This document shows, one piece after another, positions 35,836-47,175 of a stretch of 64,000 nucleotides of DNA. The DNA is taken from the NCBI RefSeq assembly GCF_027580225.2, contig NC_073342.2:14829001-14893000 (forward strand), written 5' to 3'. This DNA comes from Misgurnus anguillicaudatus. Taxonomy: Eukaryota > Chordata > Actinopteri > Cypriniformes > Cobitidae. Position 1 is the stretch's first letter. Each line of letters begins with the position of its first letter. The translations under genes were made by a program, and so were the position numbers. The notes beneath the pieces are model-generated. The model saw nothing but the letters and a program-made list of their open reading frames with translations. It ran no database searches and was not told the DNA's origin.

Positions 35836-36649
35836 TGATACAATTATATTTTATTGCATTTGGACACTTAAATGAAAATTAAATGAAAACAGTACAATAA
35901 TGGGTTAAGGCATGCAGCGTGGAGTCCATAACACTGCAAAAAAGGTTAATTACATTAAATTAATTAATTAAAAATTGTATTACTTTTTTAATTACTTCTA
36001 TGTCAAAAAATTTCCGAACCCCCTGTGTGAGGAAGAACAAGTTCTGTTAGTTGTCTGTTTTTTGTGTATTGTGCACATACTGTACATAAAGTTAAGTCTA
36101 ATATTTTGATGTGTCTGTTGCATTTTGTTAAGGTATTTTTATGATGAAAAAATATTCATGATGCTGTTATAAAACTATTTGACAGAGTTTTAACACTTAA
36201 TGACATTTAAATGACAAATTAGATTTGTACCACTGTAGTTGAGGTCAAGAAAAATATTCATGATGCTGTTATAAAACTATTTGATAGAGTAATAACACTA
36301 AATTACAGTTTATTGTAATGTTAACCCATAAAGCTAGGAGGTTTCTTAAGTTTGATAATCATTCTGTTATGTCATGTTTATGACAGAGTTATAAATGTTT
36401 TGGTTTATGTCAAGTTGTCATAACAAAGACATCTTAAACAATGTCATCTTTGCATTAAAAAGTACATAATTGAACAAATGACACTAATGACAGTTGTCAT
36501 AAACGTGCATAAAATTTCCTTCACGTTCATGACACGTGTCATGTCATGATTATGATTGTGAAGGTGTCATGTCAGTCTTATGAACACCCCTTCATGTAAA
36601 GTGTTACACTAAGGGTAGCCATGGTTTATGGATCTTGACAAATTCTTTA

Positions 36650-37225
36650 AAGGTGCCGTAGAATGTAAAACTGTATTTACCTAGGCAAAGATGAATAATA
36701 CAAGCTCTATACACGGTAATAACATATCGTAAGCCTCAAACATGCTTGTTTGCTCCATCTTACGTAAACCTCGTGCATGCAAAAAAACGCTGGAAAACAG
36801 GCCAATCTTGACGTCACAGTCGTGATATACGCCCCCAACATTAAATTACACATTAATTTAATTACAATGTTGTTACAGTGCTAAAAACAAAGTTGTGACT
36901 GCTGAGTTAGCGCTATGTGCTAGTTAATGCTATATGCTAGCGTTTTTAGGTTGGAGTTCTACTATTGACATTACAGTTACGTTTTGCAGGTCCATACTAA
37001 AAAAAACTTTCCAATCAGAAACGTCCATTAACAATCTCCTTATTCCTCAAAATCTGGTTCTTCGTCCGGTACAGGCTTAAACATAAGGTCTGTTTGCACG
37101 CACACACAGCTATTCAAAAGACCTGCTCTGACAAACAGCCAATCAGAGCAGAGCTCAACATTATTATACATGACCCTTTCAAAATTAGGTAATAATAGAC
37201 CATTTCATTCTAAGGGCAAATGCTA
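36650..37225. mobile_element. MITE, TTAAAGGTGCCGTAGAATG family
   Basis: It starts TTTAAAGGTGCCGTAGAATGTAAAAC and ends near CATTTCATTCTAAGGGCAAATG (imperfect inverted end). The interior includes GCCAATCAGAGCAGAGCTC. Confidence 0.65.
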
Positions 37226-37485
37226 AGGTTGTAAACTGTCGCTGGATGATTTTTGCACTTAATAAAGCCACATACCTTCAGTGTAGATATCAGAAAACAA
37301 CTGAACATTATGTGCATTGGAATGTCCACACCTGAGAGAAAAAGAATTATATCCCTGTGCATAAAAAGAAAAAATGACATTACTCACAGGGCATTGTTAT
37401 ATCCACCAAGTAACTCTTCTGATGCAGTCTAACTTATAATTAGCCCCACGTGGCATCTGTGCACCTTCATTCACATTTACCATGC

Positions 37486-37653
37486 TGGAAAAGCTGTGGG
37501 ATCAAATGCAAATGTGTTAAGTGAGAGCCAGCAATACAAAAGTTGTGGGTTTGATTCCCAGGGAACACACATACAGTACTGATAAAATGTATAGCTTAAA
37601 TGCGCTGAAAATTGCTTTGGATAAAAGTGTCTGCTAAATGCATAGTAAATGTG
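37486..37653. mobile_element. tRNA-derived SINE copy, head decayed
   Basis: It holds a B-box-like GTGGGTTTGATTCCCAG, then GAACACACATACAGTACTGATAAAATGTATAGC and a tail CTTTGGATAAAAGTGTCTGCTAAATGCA. Same family as 49017-49160 and 50427-50530. Confidence 0.75.
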
Positions 37654-38736
37654 ACCCTGTTTGTAAAATCCAGGGTAAAGTTTTATCAAAGATTGATTTC
37701 ACATTGACTTCAATGCTGACATAGGTCAATATTTAAATATATCAATGTAATTTTTCACAGAATGATCTTTAAATTATGTGGGATGGTTTTATGTAGAAAA
37801 CAGTAAAAAAAGACTTTAGCTGGGTTTTCACAGGCAGGTTTAGAAATGTAAATGTTATTAATAGATGAATGTATTATCAAGTATGCTATTTAATACATAA
37901 TATTATCACATTTTGTCTAATTGGATTATGCTTTCAGTTTCTAATGAGTTAAGCATTATTGGAACGCATTTTAATCTATTTAAATTTATTACAAAATTAA
38001 AAAATTTCCCCATAAATCATTTCACAAGTTTGCACTCCCATGTAATCAGATATTAAAATGAATGCATATTTAGTGTGCTGTTCAGACCTCTAAGTTTGGT
38101 CAAAATACAGAGTGCTTCCACTCCTTGACTAAAATAGGTACCATCAAAGTCATTTCATTGGTACCAATGAAATGACTAAAGTGACATTTGTAAAAAAAGA
38201 CATTTCCATTCGAGTGAAATTACTGAACCTAAACATGAGATTCTGATGAAAAGGGAAACCATGTCAGACACACTGAACTCTGAACTATTCAAATGTTTTA
38301 TTTTAAGAACCTTTGATGAACCAGAATGGTTATGCATCCCTCCAATGAACCTTTAATTTCTTAAAGTGACTGAACAGTCAGTGTCCTTTTTAATAGCGAG
38401 TAGTTAGTGGTTCAAAAATGTTCCAATAGTCAGAAATTTATTGTAATCATGTCCAGGTAATACTAACCATGTTTACACATATAGCTTTATTTGTCCCAGA
38501 AGTATACGGACGTGTTTTAAGTTGTTTGGTTTTCTCATTTGACTCTAAAGTCCACATTTGTTGACGGAATGCTGACCCACACGTATCCTGTTTTCCACAT
38601 TTTTACTGTCAGTCCTGACCTGAAACCAAGGAATATTTTGGGTCTTTCCTCCACCCAAATGCACTTGTAAAACTGACAGCAAAAGAAAATTTCACACATA
38701 AATGCCTGCAAGTTAAAACTGCATTTTTGACTGCTT
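37654..38736. other. intergenic, no gene seen
   Basis: AT-rich sequence without recognised repeat ends or exons, apart from a small GGTACCAATGAAATGA / TCATTTCATTGGTACC inverted repeat near 38150-38178. Confidence 0.4.
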
Positions 38737-39402
38737 TTAAAGGGACACTCCACTTTAAAAAAAAAATATGCTTATTTTACAGCTCCTCTAGTGTTAAAAA
38801 CTTGATTTTTACCTTTTTGGAATCCATTCAGCCAATCTCCGGGTCTGGCGGTACCACTTTTAGCATAGCTTAGCATAATCCGTTGAATCGGATTAGACCA
38901 TTAGCATCGCAAAAAATAACCATATTTTTCCTGTTTAAAACTTGCCTTTTCTGCCGTAATATGGCTGCAGGAGGCGCAATGATATTACGCAGTGCCCGAA
39001 AATAGTCCCCCTGCCATTGAAAGTTACTAAGGGGCCTATTTACGGCTGCTGCATAATATCATTGCGCCTGCTGCAGCCATGTTACGGCAGCAAAGTCCTT
39101 GATTGTTACTGCAGAATGAGAGTATAGTTCCTAGCCATATCTGCCTAGAAAATCACAACTTTAAATTTTCTGTCGTTCTTAGTACACGATGTAACTACAG
39201 AAGAGTCAAGTTTTAAATAAGAAAAAATATCAAAACTCTTTGGTTATTTTAGCGCGATGCTAATGGTCCAATCAGATTCAATGGATTATGCTAAGCTATG
39301 CTAAAAGTGCTAGCGCTAGACCTGGAGATCAGCTGAATGGATTCCAATATGGTAAAAATCAAATGTTTAACTCTAGGGGAGCTGAAAAATGAATATATTT
39401 TG
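38737..39402. mobile_element. TTAAAGGGACACTCCACTTT-family palindrome, copy 2
   Basis: It carries AATCCATTCAGCCAATCTCC, TTAGCATAGCTTAGCATAATCC and the reverse arm. The centre differs from copy 1 and includes GGCGCAATGATATTACGCAG / AATATCATTGCGCC. The right terminus is lost. Confidence 0.85.
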
Positions 39403-40423
39403 TTGTTTGATTGTGTTAGGGGCGGGGCCATGCTCGGTGGTTCAAGTGCGTTATCGCCCGACCATTTAAGGCCTGCCAAAAAAACTCCTGACCTCAGAAA
39501 TGGTGAAAAACTGTTTAACAGTCTCTAACTTTGCAATTCATAGTTTACAGTCTTTGTGGCGTGTTTCAGCAATACATTTCTAATGTATTTTCAGTGTTGT
39601 CTTTACAGGGACTTTAAAGTCTGTTGCAAGACCTGTGTTTCCCTAGAGATGTCTGTGCAATCTTGTGTTTGTGTTTGTGTGTTAAACCCACATCCCACAA
39701 AAGCAGTGAAAATCAGGACAGGACTGCTGTCGATCACATCATTGGGGAAATTAGCGGCTGATGTTGTCTGCTCATTATGTCACGGCCGCATTGGAGCTAA
39801 TGGAACATATTGATCTCGCATGCCCACCGTAATTAAATGTAAATGGGTGATGAGCTCATGGTATCTATGACAGTGTCTCTGTTTGCCGAACGGAGAAATG
39901 CAATAAAGAGTTTATGAATGCCGCTCTGTGCCCATTTTATCTCAGAGCTCCATACTGTGTGTAAATGAGTTGGGCTGCAGCCAGGATTCGCTGTTATTAT
40001 ATGTGGGTGGGTGTGATAATTATAATTGATAATATCCTATTAAACTCATCCTATAGAGGAAAAAGCTTTCCAAAGTGTTGTCTAACCCTCCTTAAATAAA
40101 CATAATACGTCTAGATCTTTTAATGAACTAAATTCACATCATGACTAGGGTTTCACATACAGTATTGGAAATCTCTTACATAATAATAAACTTCAAAGTC
40201 TACTCAAATATTTACTTTGGACTAATAAATCAATTGAATATTGTGCTGTTGAGTACTTTCACTATACTGCACCGGTCTTTGTGTAAATGCTATTGAGTAG
40301 AACAACAAATTATTCATGTAAGAATTGCAAAGCAAATTCACAGAATGATCTTGATATTATGTTGGATGATTTTATGTAGAAAACAGACTTTAGCTGGGAT
40401 TTCTCAGACTGGGTCACAAATAT
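39403..40423. other. intergenic, mostly unique
   Basis: No gene seen. About 39690-39990 is repeat-free and GC-richer (GGGGAAATTAGCGGCTGATG, CACGGCCGCATTGGAGC), so it may be a regulatory block by inference. Confidence 0.35.
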
Positions 40424-41724
40424 TTAAAGGAAAACAGCACAGTTTTTCAATATTTTACTATTTTCTTACCTCAACTTAGACGAATTAATACATACTATCT
40501 TTATTCAATGCGTGCACTTAATCTATGTACAGCGTGTTGTGAATGTGTTAGCATTTAGCCTAGCCCCATTCATTCCTTAAGATCCAAACAGGGAGGAATT
40601 TAGAAGCCACCAAACACTTCCATGTTTCCCGCGTAAGCTACATGCGTAAGTATTAGGGCTGGGCAAAAAAATAGATTTTTCGATTAATCGGTTTTTAAAA
40701 CGTGGTCGATTGAGAATCGATTCTCAAAGAGCAGAATCGATTTTTTTTTCATATTTTTTTCTGCAAACATTGAACATAAGATTAACATTAACCAAATTAC
40801 TAGTCTTCTTCACTAGATGTCACCCTCTTTTTTGCCTTGCGAGATGTTACCAAGGAGCGAGAGGCGAGCCTGTCATTCTTTCATTTAGTCCTTAAAATGG
40901 CGGTTTTGGGTGCGTCATCGACGTTGATGCCACCTTCACATAAAAAGTAAGAGGTTATGGAAGCATTTTAGATTTCGCTAGCAAGACGATGACGATAGTG
41001 TTGTGGCTTTTAATTTCTTTTAATTAATTACCCACTTGTAAACTTATGTTCACTGTTCTTTTTTATTAATATAGTTTTTGTATTAAATCTACATTCATTG
41101 AGTTGAATTGAGAATCGGGTATAAAAACCGACCCAAGATCCAGAATCGAAAATTGAACCGAGAATCGAATCGATTTGATAGCTTGTGAATCGAAATTGAA
41201 TCGATCTGGAACATCTAAATTGATATCCAGCCCTAGTAAGTATGGTGGCACAAAATAAAACGTGGCAATTTTTTAAGCGCATAAAAATAAGAACTATATT
41301 AAAAAAACACTTAGTTTGCAGCACTTTGACTTCGGCCCGCAGTAATATCATCACTCATGACTACAATATTACTGCACCCGAGGTCAAAGTGCTGCAAACT
41401 AATTGCTTTTTCGTCATACAATATAGTTCTCATTTTTTATATGCTTAAAAAAATCACGTTTTATTTTGTGCCACCATACTTACTCGTGTAACTACTCATG
41501 TAACAGTCTTTAAATAGGGAAAACATGGAAGTGTTTGGTGACTTCTAAATTCATGCCTGTTTGGATCCTAAGGAATGAATGGGGCTAGGCTAAATGCTAA
41601 CACATTCACGACACGCTGTACAAAGATTAAGTACACGCGTTGAATAAAGATAGGTATGCATTTATTAGTCTAAGTTGAGGTAAGAACATAGTAAAATATT
41701 GAAAAGCTGTGGTGTTTTCCTTTA
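40424..41724. mobile_element. TTAAAGGAAAACACCAC-family foldback, split by hAT
   Basis: Left end TTAAAGGAAAACAGCACAGTT and right end GGTGTTTTCCTTTA. Both arms carry the ATGCTAACA / TGTTAGCAT and GTAAGTATGGTGGCAC / GTGCCACCATACTTAC landmarks. A 582-bp hAT element (40654-41235) has inserted in the left arm. Confidence 0.88.
40654..41235. mobile_element. 582-bp hAT-like element with exact TSD
   Basis: Ends TAGGGCTGGGCA and TATCCAGCCCTA with perfect 8-bp duplications GTAAGTAT at 40646-40653 and 41236-41243. The interior has subterminal GAATCGATT/AATCGATT words. No transposase. Confidence 0.92.
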
Positions 41725-42235
41725 CGAACCACTGCATTGCATATTAAGCGTAAGTTGAGACCATTTCACATTGTTATGTGCCAGTCTAAAGCAATCAGAC
41801 GGACACAGCTGGATATAAGAAGTGTTGATCACCTTACAGAAGTGAAAATGAGACCTTACCACTACACCCCTAGACAGAGCCTAAAATGAAAAGCAATTAA
41901 ACAGTTTTTCCACATGCAAATTTTCCCTGAAACCATTAAAATGCAAATAAATCCCTGACATATTTTTAATTAGGGAATCAAAAACATTACGGGTGCTAAA
42001 ATGATTTATTGCACAAATGTAAAGCAACCCCTCAATGTCAGCATATAACTGACTTTTAGCTTCTTCTAAAATTAAACACATGGCCTTATAAACATATGCA
42101 TCAAAGTTGTGTTTAATGCCATACACAAACGTAACCCTGGATCACAAAACCATTCATAAGGGTCATAAAAAAGAGATTTATAATCATCTGAAAGCAGAAT
42201 AAATAAGTTCAATTGATGTACGGTACATGACATTC
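41725..42235. other. intergenic, no gene seen
   Basis: Unique AT-rich sequence without recognisable structure. Confidence 0.4.
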
Positions 42236-42611
42236 AGTCTCATTCACTAAGCATGCGTACACACAAATTCGTTCGTAAAATCTGCACACGGATGCTTCAA
42301 CCTACAATGATTCAACAAAAACGTTCATACCAAAATTAAATTCAAATGTATGCAAAAACGCAAGAACAACTTAGACCACACGTACACAATCATCACGAAC
42401 AAGGAGAAAACTATATAAAATAGATATATATTATAGGGTTATTTTTCCTTGTTTATTATGATTATTGCGCATGTGTGGTTACGTTTTTGCAAACACTTTA
42501 AATTCATTTTAGTATGAAATATTTGCTGAATCATGCTTTGTTAGTTAAAACGGCCACACGCACATTTCACAAACAAATCCGTGCGTATGCATGCTTAGTG
42601 AATGAGACCCA
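42236..42611. mobile_element. MITE, GTCTCATTCACTAAGCATGCG family
   Basis: Inverted ends CAGTCTCATTCACTAAGCATGCGTAC and CGTATGCATGCTTAGTGAATGAGACC, with paired interior words ATGTATGCAAAAACG / CGTTTTTGCAAACA. A partial relative lies near 56182-56390. Confidence 0.8.
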
Positions 42612-43805
42612 ATATTTGGCTGAAATACAACTATTTGAAAATCTGGAAACAGAGAAAATCTCCTTTAAAGTTGTTCAAATGAAGCAACACTAAGCAATTA
42701 ATAATGATAAATACATTTTTGATATATTCACGGTAGGAAATTTACAAAATATTTTCATGGAACATGATCTTTACTTAATATCCTAATGATTTTTGGCATA
42801 AATGTATTGTTGGCTATTGCTACAAATATACCCATGCTACTTATGGACTGGTTTTCTGGTCCAGGGTCACATATACACGAGCAAGAAGCTTTGGAGCCGC
42901 AGTTATGCAGGTAAAACAGAGACACAACACATTTCTTCTGAGTTTCAACTTCAAACTTTCTCTGCACAAGTTTGCAAAGGTTTTGATCTGCTACACAGCT
43001 GCATTTAAAAACCAAACATCTTTCACTGTGTGTCGACCTCCAAATGAGTTTTCGACTGATGAACACATACGGTTGTGAATAATAGAATAGCATATGAAAG
43101 CAATACAAGAGTCTGGGAGTTAGTCAGACGGCTTGGCTTGCATTTAGACTGATGCAATCTGATGAAACCCATCAACAACAGTCTGGGTTAGAGTTCACTC
43201 CAAAATCAAATGCACAAATGTTAAAAAAAATATTTTGTTAAAAGCCCATTAAAAATTGTATTAGCGGAACGAGAATGTAATTTAATCTGTGTTTTGTATT
43301 TTATTTTAAAAACATTTGTTTTCCCCACCGCTTCAGGCAGCACTGGTTTCAACAAGCACTCTGAGAAAAAAAAGGTACAGTTCCTTTCAAAAAAGGTCTT
43401 AATATTTACCATTTTGGTACAGATATGTACTTTTTGTGTACCAGTATGTACCTCTAATGTACCAATGTGTACCTTTTAGCTACAAAAGTGTACTTTTTGA
43501 GCCCAGTTACAACTTGTACCTTATTTGTAGTGTGCTTTTAAACATAGTGAAGGAGTTTAAATAGTAGCCTATGCTGTTATTTGAGAGCCATCCTCGGGGC
43601 AAGCAGGTGGCCTGACAGACAACATGAGTGGCAGGAGGGACTGGACTCAACATTCTTGGCTGGCAGAGGATTTACCTTTTATTCACCCAGGGTGCTCTGT
43701 ATCCTAATGCCTGTGCCCTTGTCAGTCTTTTGGGGCTCTTCTATCAAAACTGCACGATTGAAGTTTTATATTAGATATTTTACTTTTCATGACTGACCTT
43801 ACTTG
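42612..43805. other. intergenic, no gene seen
   Basis: Unique sequence, except a GGTAC/GTACC-rich imperfect repeat at about 43370-43525 (AAAAAAGGTACAG, TACCAGTATGTACCTCTAATG). Confidence 0.4.
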
Positions 43806-44346
43806 TTAAAAGGGGACATTTCACAATACTTTTCTTAAATGTCAAATAAGTCAAAGTAATTTTTTGCTTACCCCATTGGCAAATTTTTGTTGCTTGTTTT
43901 ATGCACAAAATCACTTAAATTTGATATTTCTGGTCTATACCTAGACTTATTTTCTTGGGTCATTTTGCTCATCAAGAAAAAGCATCTTGATTTAAGAATT
44001 TTAAGATATTTTTACTGAAAACAAGACAAAAATACTAAGAACATTTTTTCTTGAAAATCATTTTTTTGCAGTGTGTAAGCAAAAATGTGCCTTTAAAATT
44101 CAAATAAGATGATCTCTGCACTAAATGGCAGTGCTTTGGTTGGATAGTGCAGAGTAAGGGGTGGAATTATCCCCTTCTGACATCATAAGGGGAGCCAAAT
44201 TTCAATGACCTATTTTTTACATGATGCAGAGACTGGTTTACTAAATTACTGGGTTGATCTTTATCACATTTTTTAAGATTAACAAAAGCACTGGGGACAC
44301 AATTATTGCACTTAAACATGGAAAAAGTCAGATTTGTCCCCTTTAA
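43806..44346 (-). mobile_element. TTAAAGGGGACAT-family element with nested foldback half
   Basis: Ends TTAAAAGGGGACATTTCACAA and GATTTGTCCCCTTTAA. At 43853-44075 it contains one arm of the akap13-intron foldback family (GCTTACCCCATTGGCA ... TTTTTTGCAGTG), a nested insertion. Confidence 0.85.
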
Positions 44347-44889
44347 ATATTGGCACTGATCTGTTCCATCTATTGGGCAACAAAAAGCATGTGGTGTTTA
44401 CAGCCATCCAGACACGGGAGCAGAAAACATTTTTGTTGCAGTGCACAAACAGAGGACAAAAACATTTCCAGACAACTGCATAGTTTCCTGGATTTGGTGC
44501 TTTCTCTTATTTTGGGAACCGTTTAAAGGACAATAAATCTTTACTAGTGTGGGACGTCACATTTAGTCTTTTCATTGAAGTACCAGTCTTCAGCAAACAT
44601 GGTTGGTTGGTTACTCATGAATTTTTATTGATCAGACAGCTTTCTGATCATGCACCGAATGTTTATTTGTTCTGATAGTTATTTCTTCTTTTATTGCCAT
44701 AAGAAAGCATACGTTAAGCTTACGCAATGATAAAAATATCTAATTTCGGAGCCTTTCGAAGCGTTATATGATTAACTGTATAATGTAAAGCTCATTCCTG
44801 TTATTTAAAAAAAACCTTTGGATGTTTTGTAGAGAAGCGTTTTTAAAAAATCTGGGTTTTTAAGCCTTGGGGTGCTTATGAAACCAGTC

Positions 44890-45927
44890 TCCAAGCATAA
44901 AGAAAAAAAACATTTATTCAAACCCTTCAATGGAGTGAGTGCGCAACAAACACGTCCACCGGTCTTAGGCACCAGGAATTCAGTTCACAAAGACGCCAGT
45001 GGGATTTTCTGCATAATCCCTAAATGTCCTCTTCAAATGGAAATGTCTAGCAGGGAAGAATTTACAATTAAAGACAAAACTCCCCCAAAAATCCTTTTCA
45101 AATGTCTGTAAGACTGTGAGCAAGAAAACCAACCCTTCATTTCAGAGTTACTGTCATTCCTAAAACATAATCCTGCAAAACATTAAAATTCAAAACATAC
45201 AACGTTAAACATGTACTGTAGTCTCATGTGCAGTTTCTTTTTGACACAAACACATAAATTAAAGCATTTACACCTTCAATAATCTGAGAAATGTTTGAAA
45301 ATCTTAAAACGAGTCAAATACATTGTGCTAAGGAATCTATACAAGCTCCAAAATCCGTTTTGCTTATTAAACAGAAGCATCCTTTTAAAATCCTGCTTCA
45401 GCAAAGTTGCACCTTCCCATGGGGACGTTCTGCGTATCTGTAAATGTTCAAATGCTGCGTCGTCCATCTTGTAAATTCTGCATCCGAAAGACGTTTTGGA
45501 AGTAATAGGACGCGACTGTGGACATGCAACATTGCCAGTTACAGTGAAGAAAAAGAGGATTCGTATAAGAAATCATGCGTGAAAGTTTCGGCTGGAATGT
45601 TTCTGACCTCACACTAGCAAAAACAATGTGAGTGACCAGAATTGGTGCAAGAGGTGACCGTGTCATCAAGCCTCTGATTTGGCCAAGCATTGGTTTAGCT
45701 TTGTGCTTTAGGGAGAAAACAACAAAGCCTCCTCATGAAGATATTTCAGCATGTTTCTCTGCTTCCTCTCAGCAATGGATAGTCGGTATGTTTTCAGGAG
45801 GCGTTCTGTCGAGTGGCCGTGACCAACCGTCACCACACCACGCCCACCATAAAGAAGTGCTTCGGGCCAGCCAATGACAATCCGGTCCTGCTGTGCTCCA
45901 TTCAGTGTGGTCAGAAGACCATGACAC
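44890..45927 (-). other. klhl25: candidate 3' UTR exon of klhl25
   Basis: A strong minus-strand acceptor (polypyrimidine CTTTCTCTCATTGCAG) ends at 45928. About 1 kb of repeat-free sequence follows, then a minus-strand AATAAA (TTTATT at 44913-44918). A strong donor GTAAGAAT lies 33 nt past the klhl25 stop. Together these suggest a spliced 3' UTR. A 99-residue open frame starting near 46007 crosses this acceptor, but I could not match it to any family. It could instead be the terminal coding exon of an unknown gene. Confidence 0.5.
44913..44918 (-). terminator. candidate poly(A) signal of klhl25
   Basis: AATAAA on the minus strand at the end of the unique block that follows the acceptor at 45928. 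Confidence 0.4.
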
Positions 45928-46493
45928 CTGCAATGAGAGAAAGGTATCACATAAAACCAGACTTCCTGAATGCACAAAGCCATGCAGAGTAATCTGAACC
46001 CTTTCACTGCACTTCAACTTCATGCAAATGTAGAAGTCCATTTGAATTGATCAGAAAATGGAGTTATAATAAAAAAATGTTTTCAAGTTCTAAAAGGTTC
46101 AAAGACATAATAAATGGGTTTACAATAGGAGTTTACAAATAGTTTGCAAACTTCTACAGTATTGATTAATCTTTGTTTATGTTAATTTCATCAGTTGTAA
46201 CATTGAGCTGTGGGCAAAGTCTGTTATTTATGCATTTGACTCATACACGTGTGCTGACGTTCCATGCATGTGCATTGCAACAATTTGCAATACCTCTCCT
46301 GGCCTAAGTACTACATACTTCTGTATGCGCATGGACGACCTACGCGTACAACGGGAGGTTTCAAAAATCTGGATGTACGTGTGCACTCTTCTGATGATGA
46401 AAATTGTGTCACATGCACTGTACCTGTATGCAGACCTTCGCCTACGTATAAAAAATGGAGCATACTTCAGCCTTTAGCTGCAACATTAGTTAA

Positions 46494-46620
46494 GTAAGGG
46501 ATAATCTACAAGCAGCAGGTTGTTGTCGCAGAAATAAGCCCCGACAGTGTGATCTTTTTTTTGCGATAACAACCTGGCTGCTGCTTGTATATTATCTCGC
46601 TTATTACACGCCTATTTACC
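46494..46620. repeat. short hairpin repeat
   Basis: GGGATAATCTACAAGCAGCAGGTTGTT pairs with AACAACCTGGCTGCTGCTTGTATATTATC around a ~40-bp loop. It is a MITE-like palindrome next to the 46652 element. Confidence 0.7.
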
Positions 46621-46651
46621 TCACAAGCAAGGTAAGGAGCATTAAGCATAC

Positions 46652-47030
46652 AAACACCACAGTTTTTCAATATTTTACTATGTTCTTACCTCAACTTATA
46701 CAAATTAATTCATACCTATTTTTTTTTCAATGCGTGCACTTAATCTTTGTACAGCGCGTTGCAAAATGTGTTAGCATTTAGCCTAGCCCAATTCATTCCT
46801 AAGGATCCAAATGGGGATGAATTTAGAAACCACCAAACACTTCCATGTTTTCCCCATTTAAAGACTTTTACATGAGTAGTAATCCTGTTTGGATCCTAAG
46901 GAATGAATGGGGCCAGGCTAAATGGCTACATTCACGATGCGCTCTACAAACTAAAAAAAAAATATGTTTGTATTCATTTATTTAAGTTGAGGGTAGAACG
47001 TAGTAAAATATTGAGAACGGTGGCGTTTAA
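46652..47030. mobile_element. TTAAAGGAAAACACCAC-family foldback, internally deleted
   Basis: The left arm (AACACCACAGTTTTTCAATATTTTACTATG) joins almost directly to the right arm (GGATCCTAAGGAATGAATGGGG). Its middle is lost. Confidence 0.8.
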
Positions 47031-47175
47031 GACAAGACATTCAAATGTCACAAACACACTATTTGGTTTAATCATTTGTAAATATAATGTCATATGTGTT
47101 ATTAAAAGACATATTTATAATTCATTCTGTGCAATATTAAACTGCATCTGTCAAAATGATTTTCAGCATCCAGGT

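Larger units (their letters stand above)
33796..36607. mobile_element. 2.8-kb outer inverted-repeat element
   Basis: Ends GTTACACTTTACTTGAAGG and CCTTCATGTAAAGTGTTAC begin arms of over 150 bp that share TTCATAAGACTGACATGACA and ATGCAAAGATGACAT. The right portion has internal inverted duplications (GATGCTGTTATAAAACTATTTGA) and an (AAT)n run. It is interrupted by the palindrome set at about 33960-35470. Confidence 0.82.
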
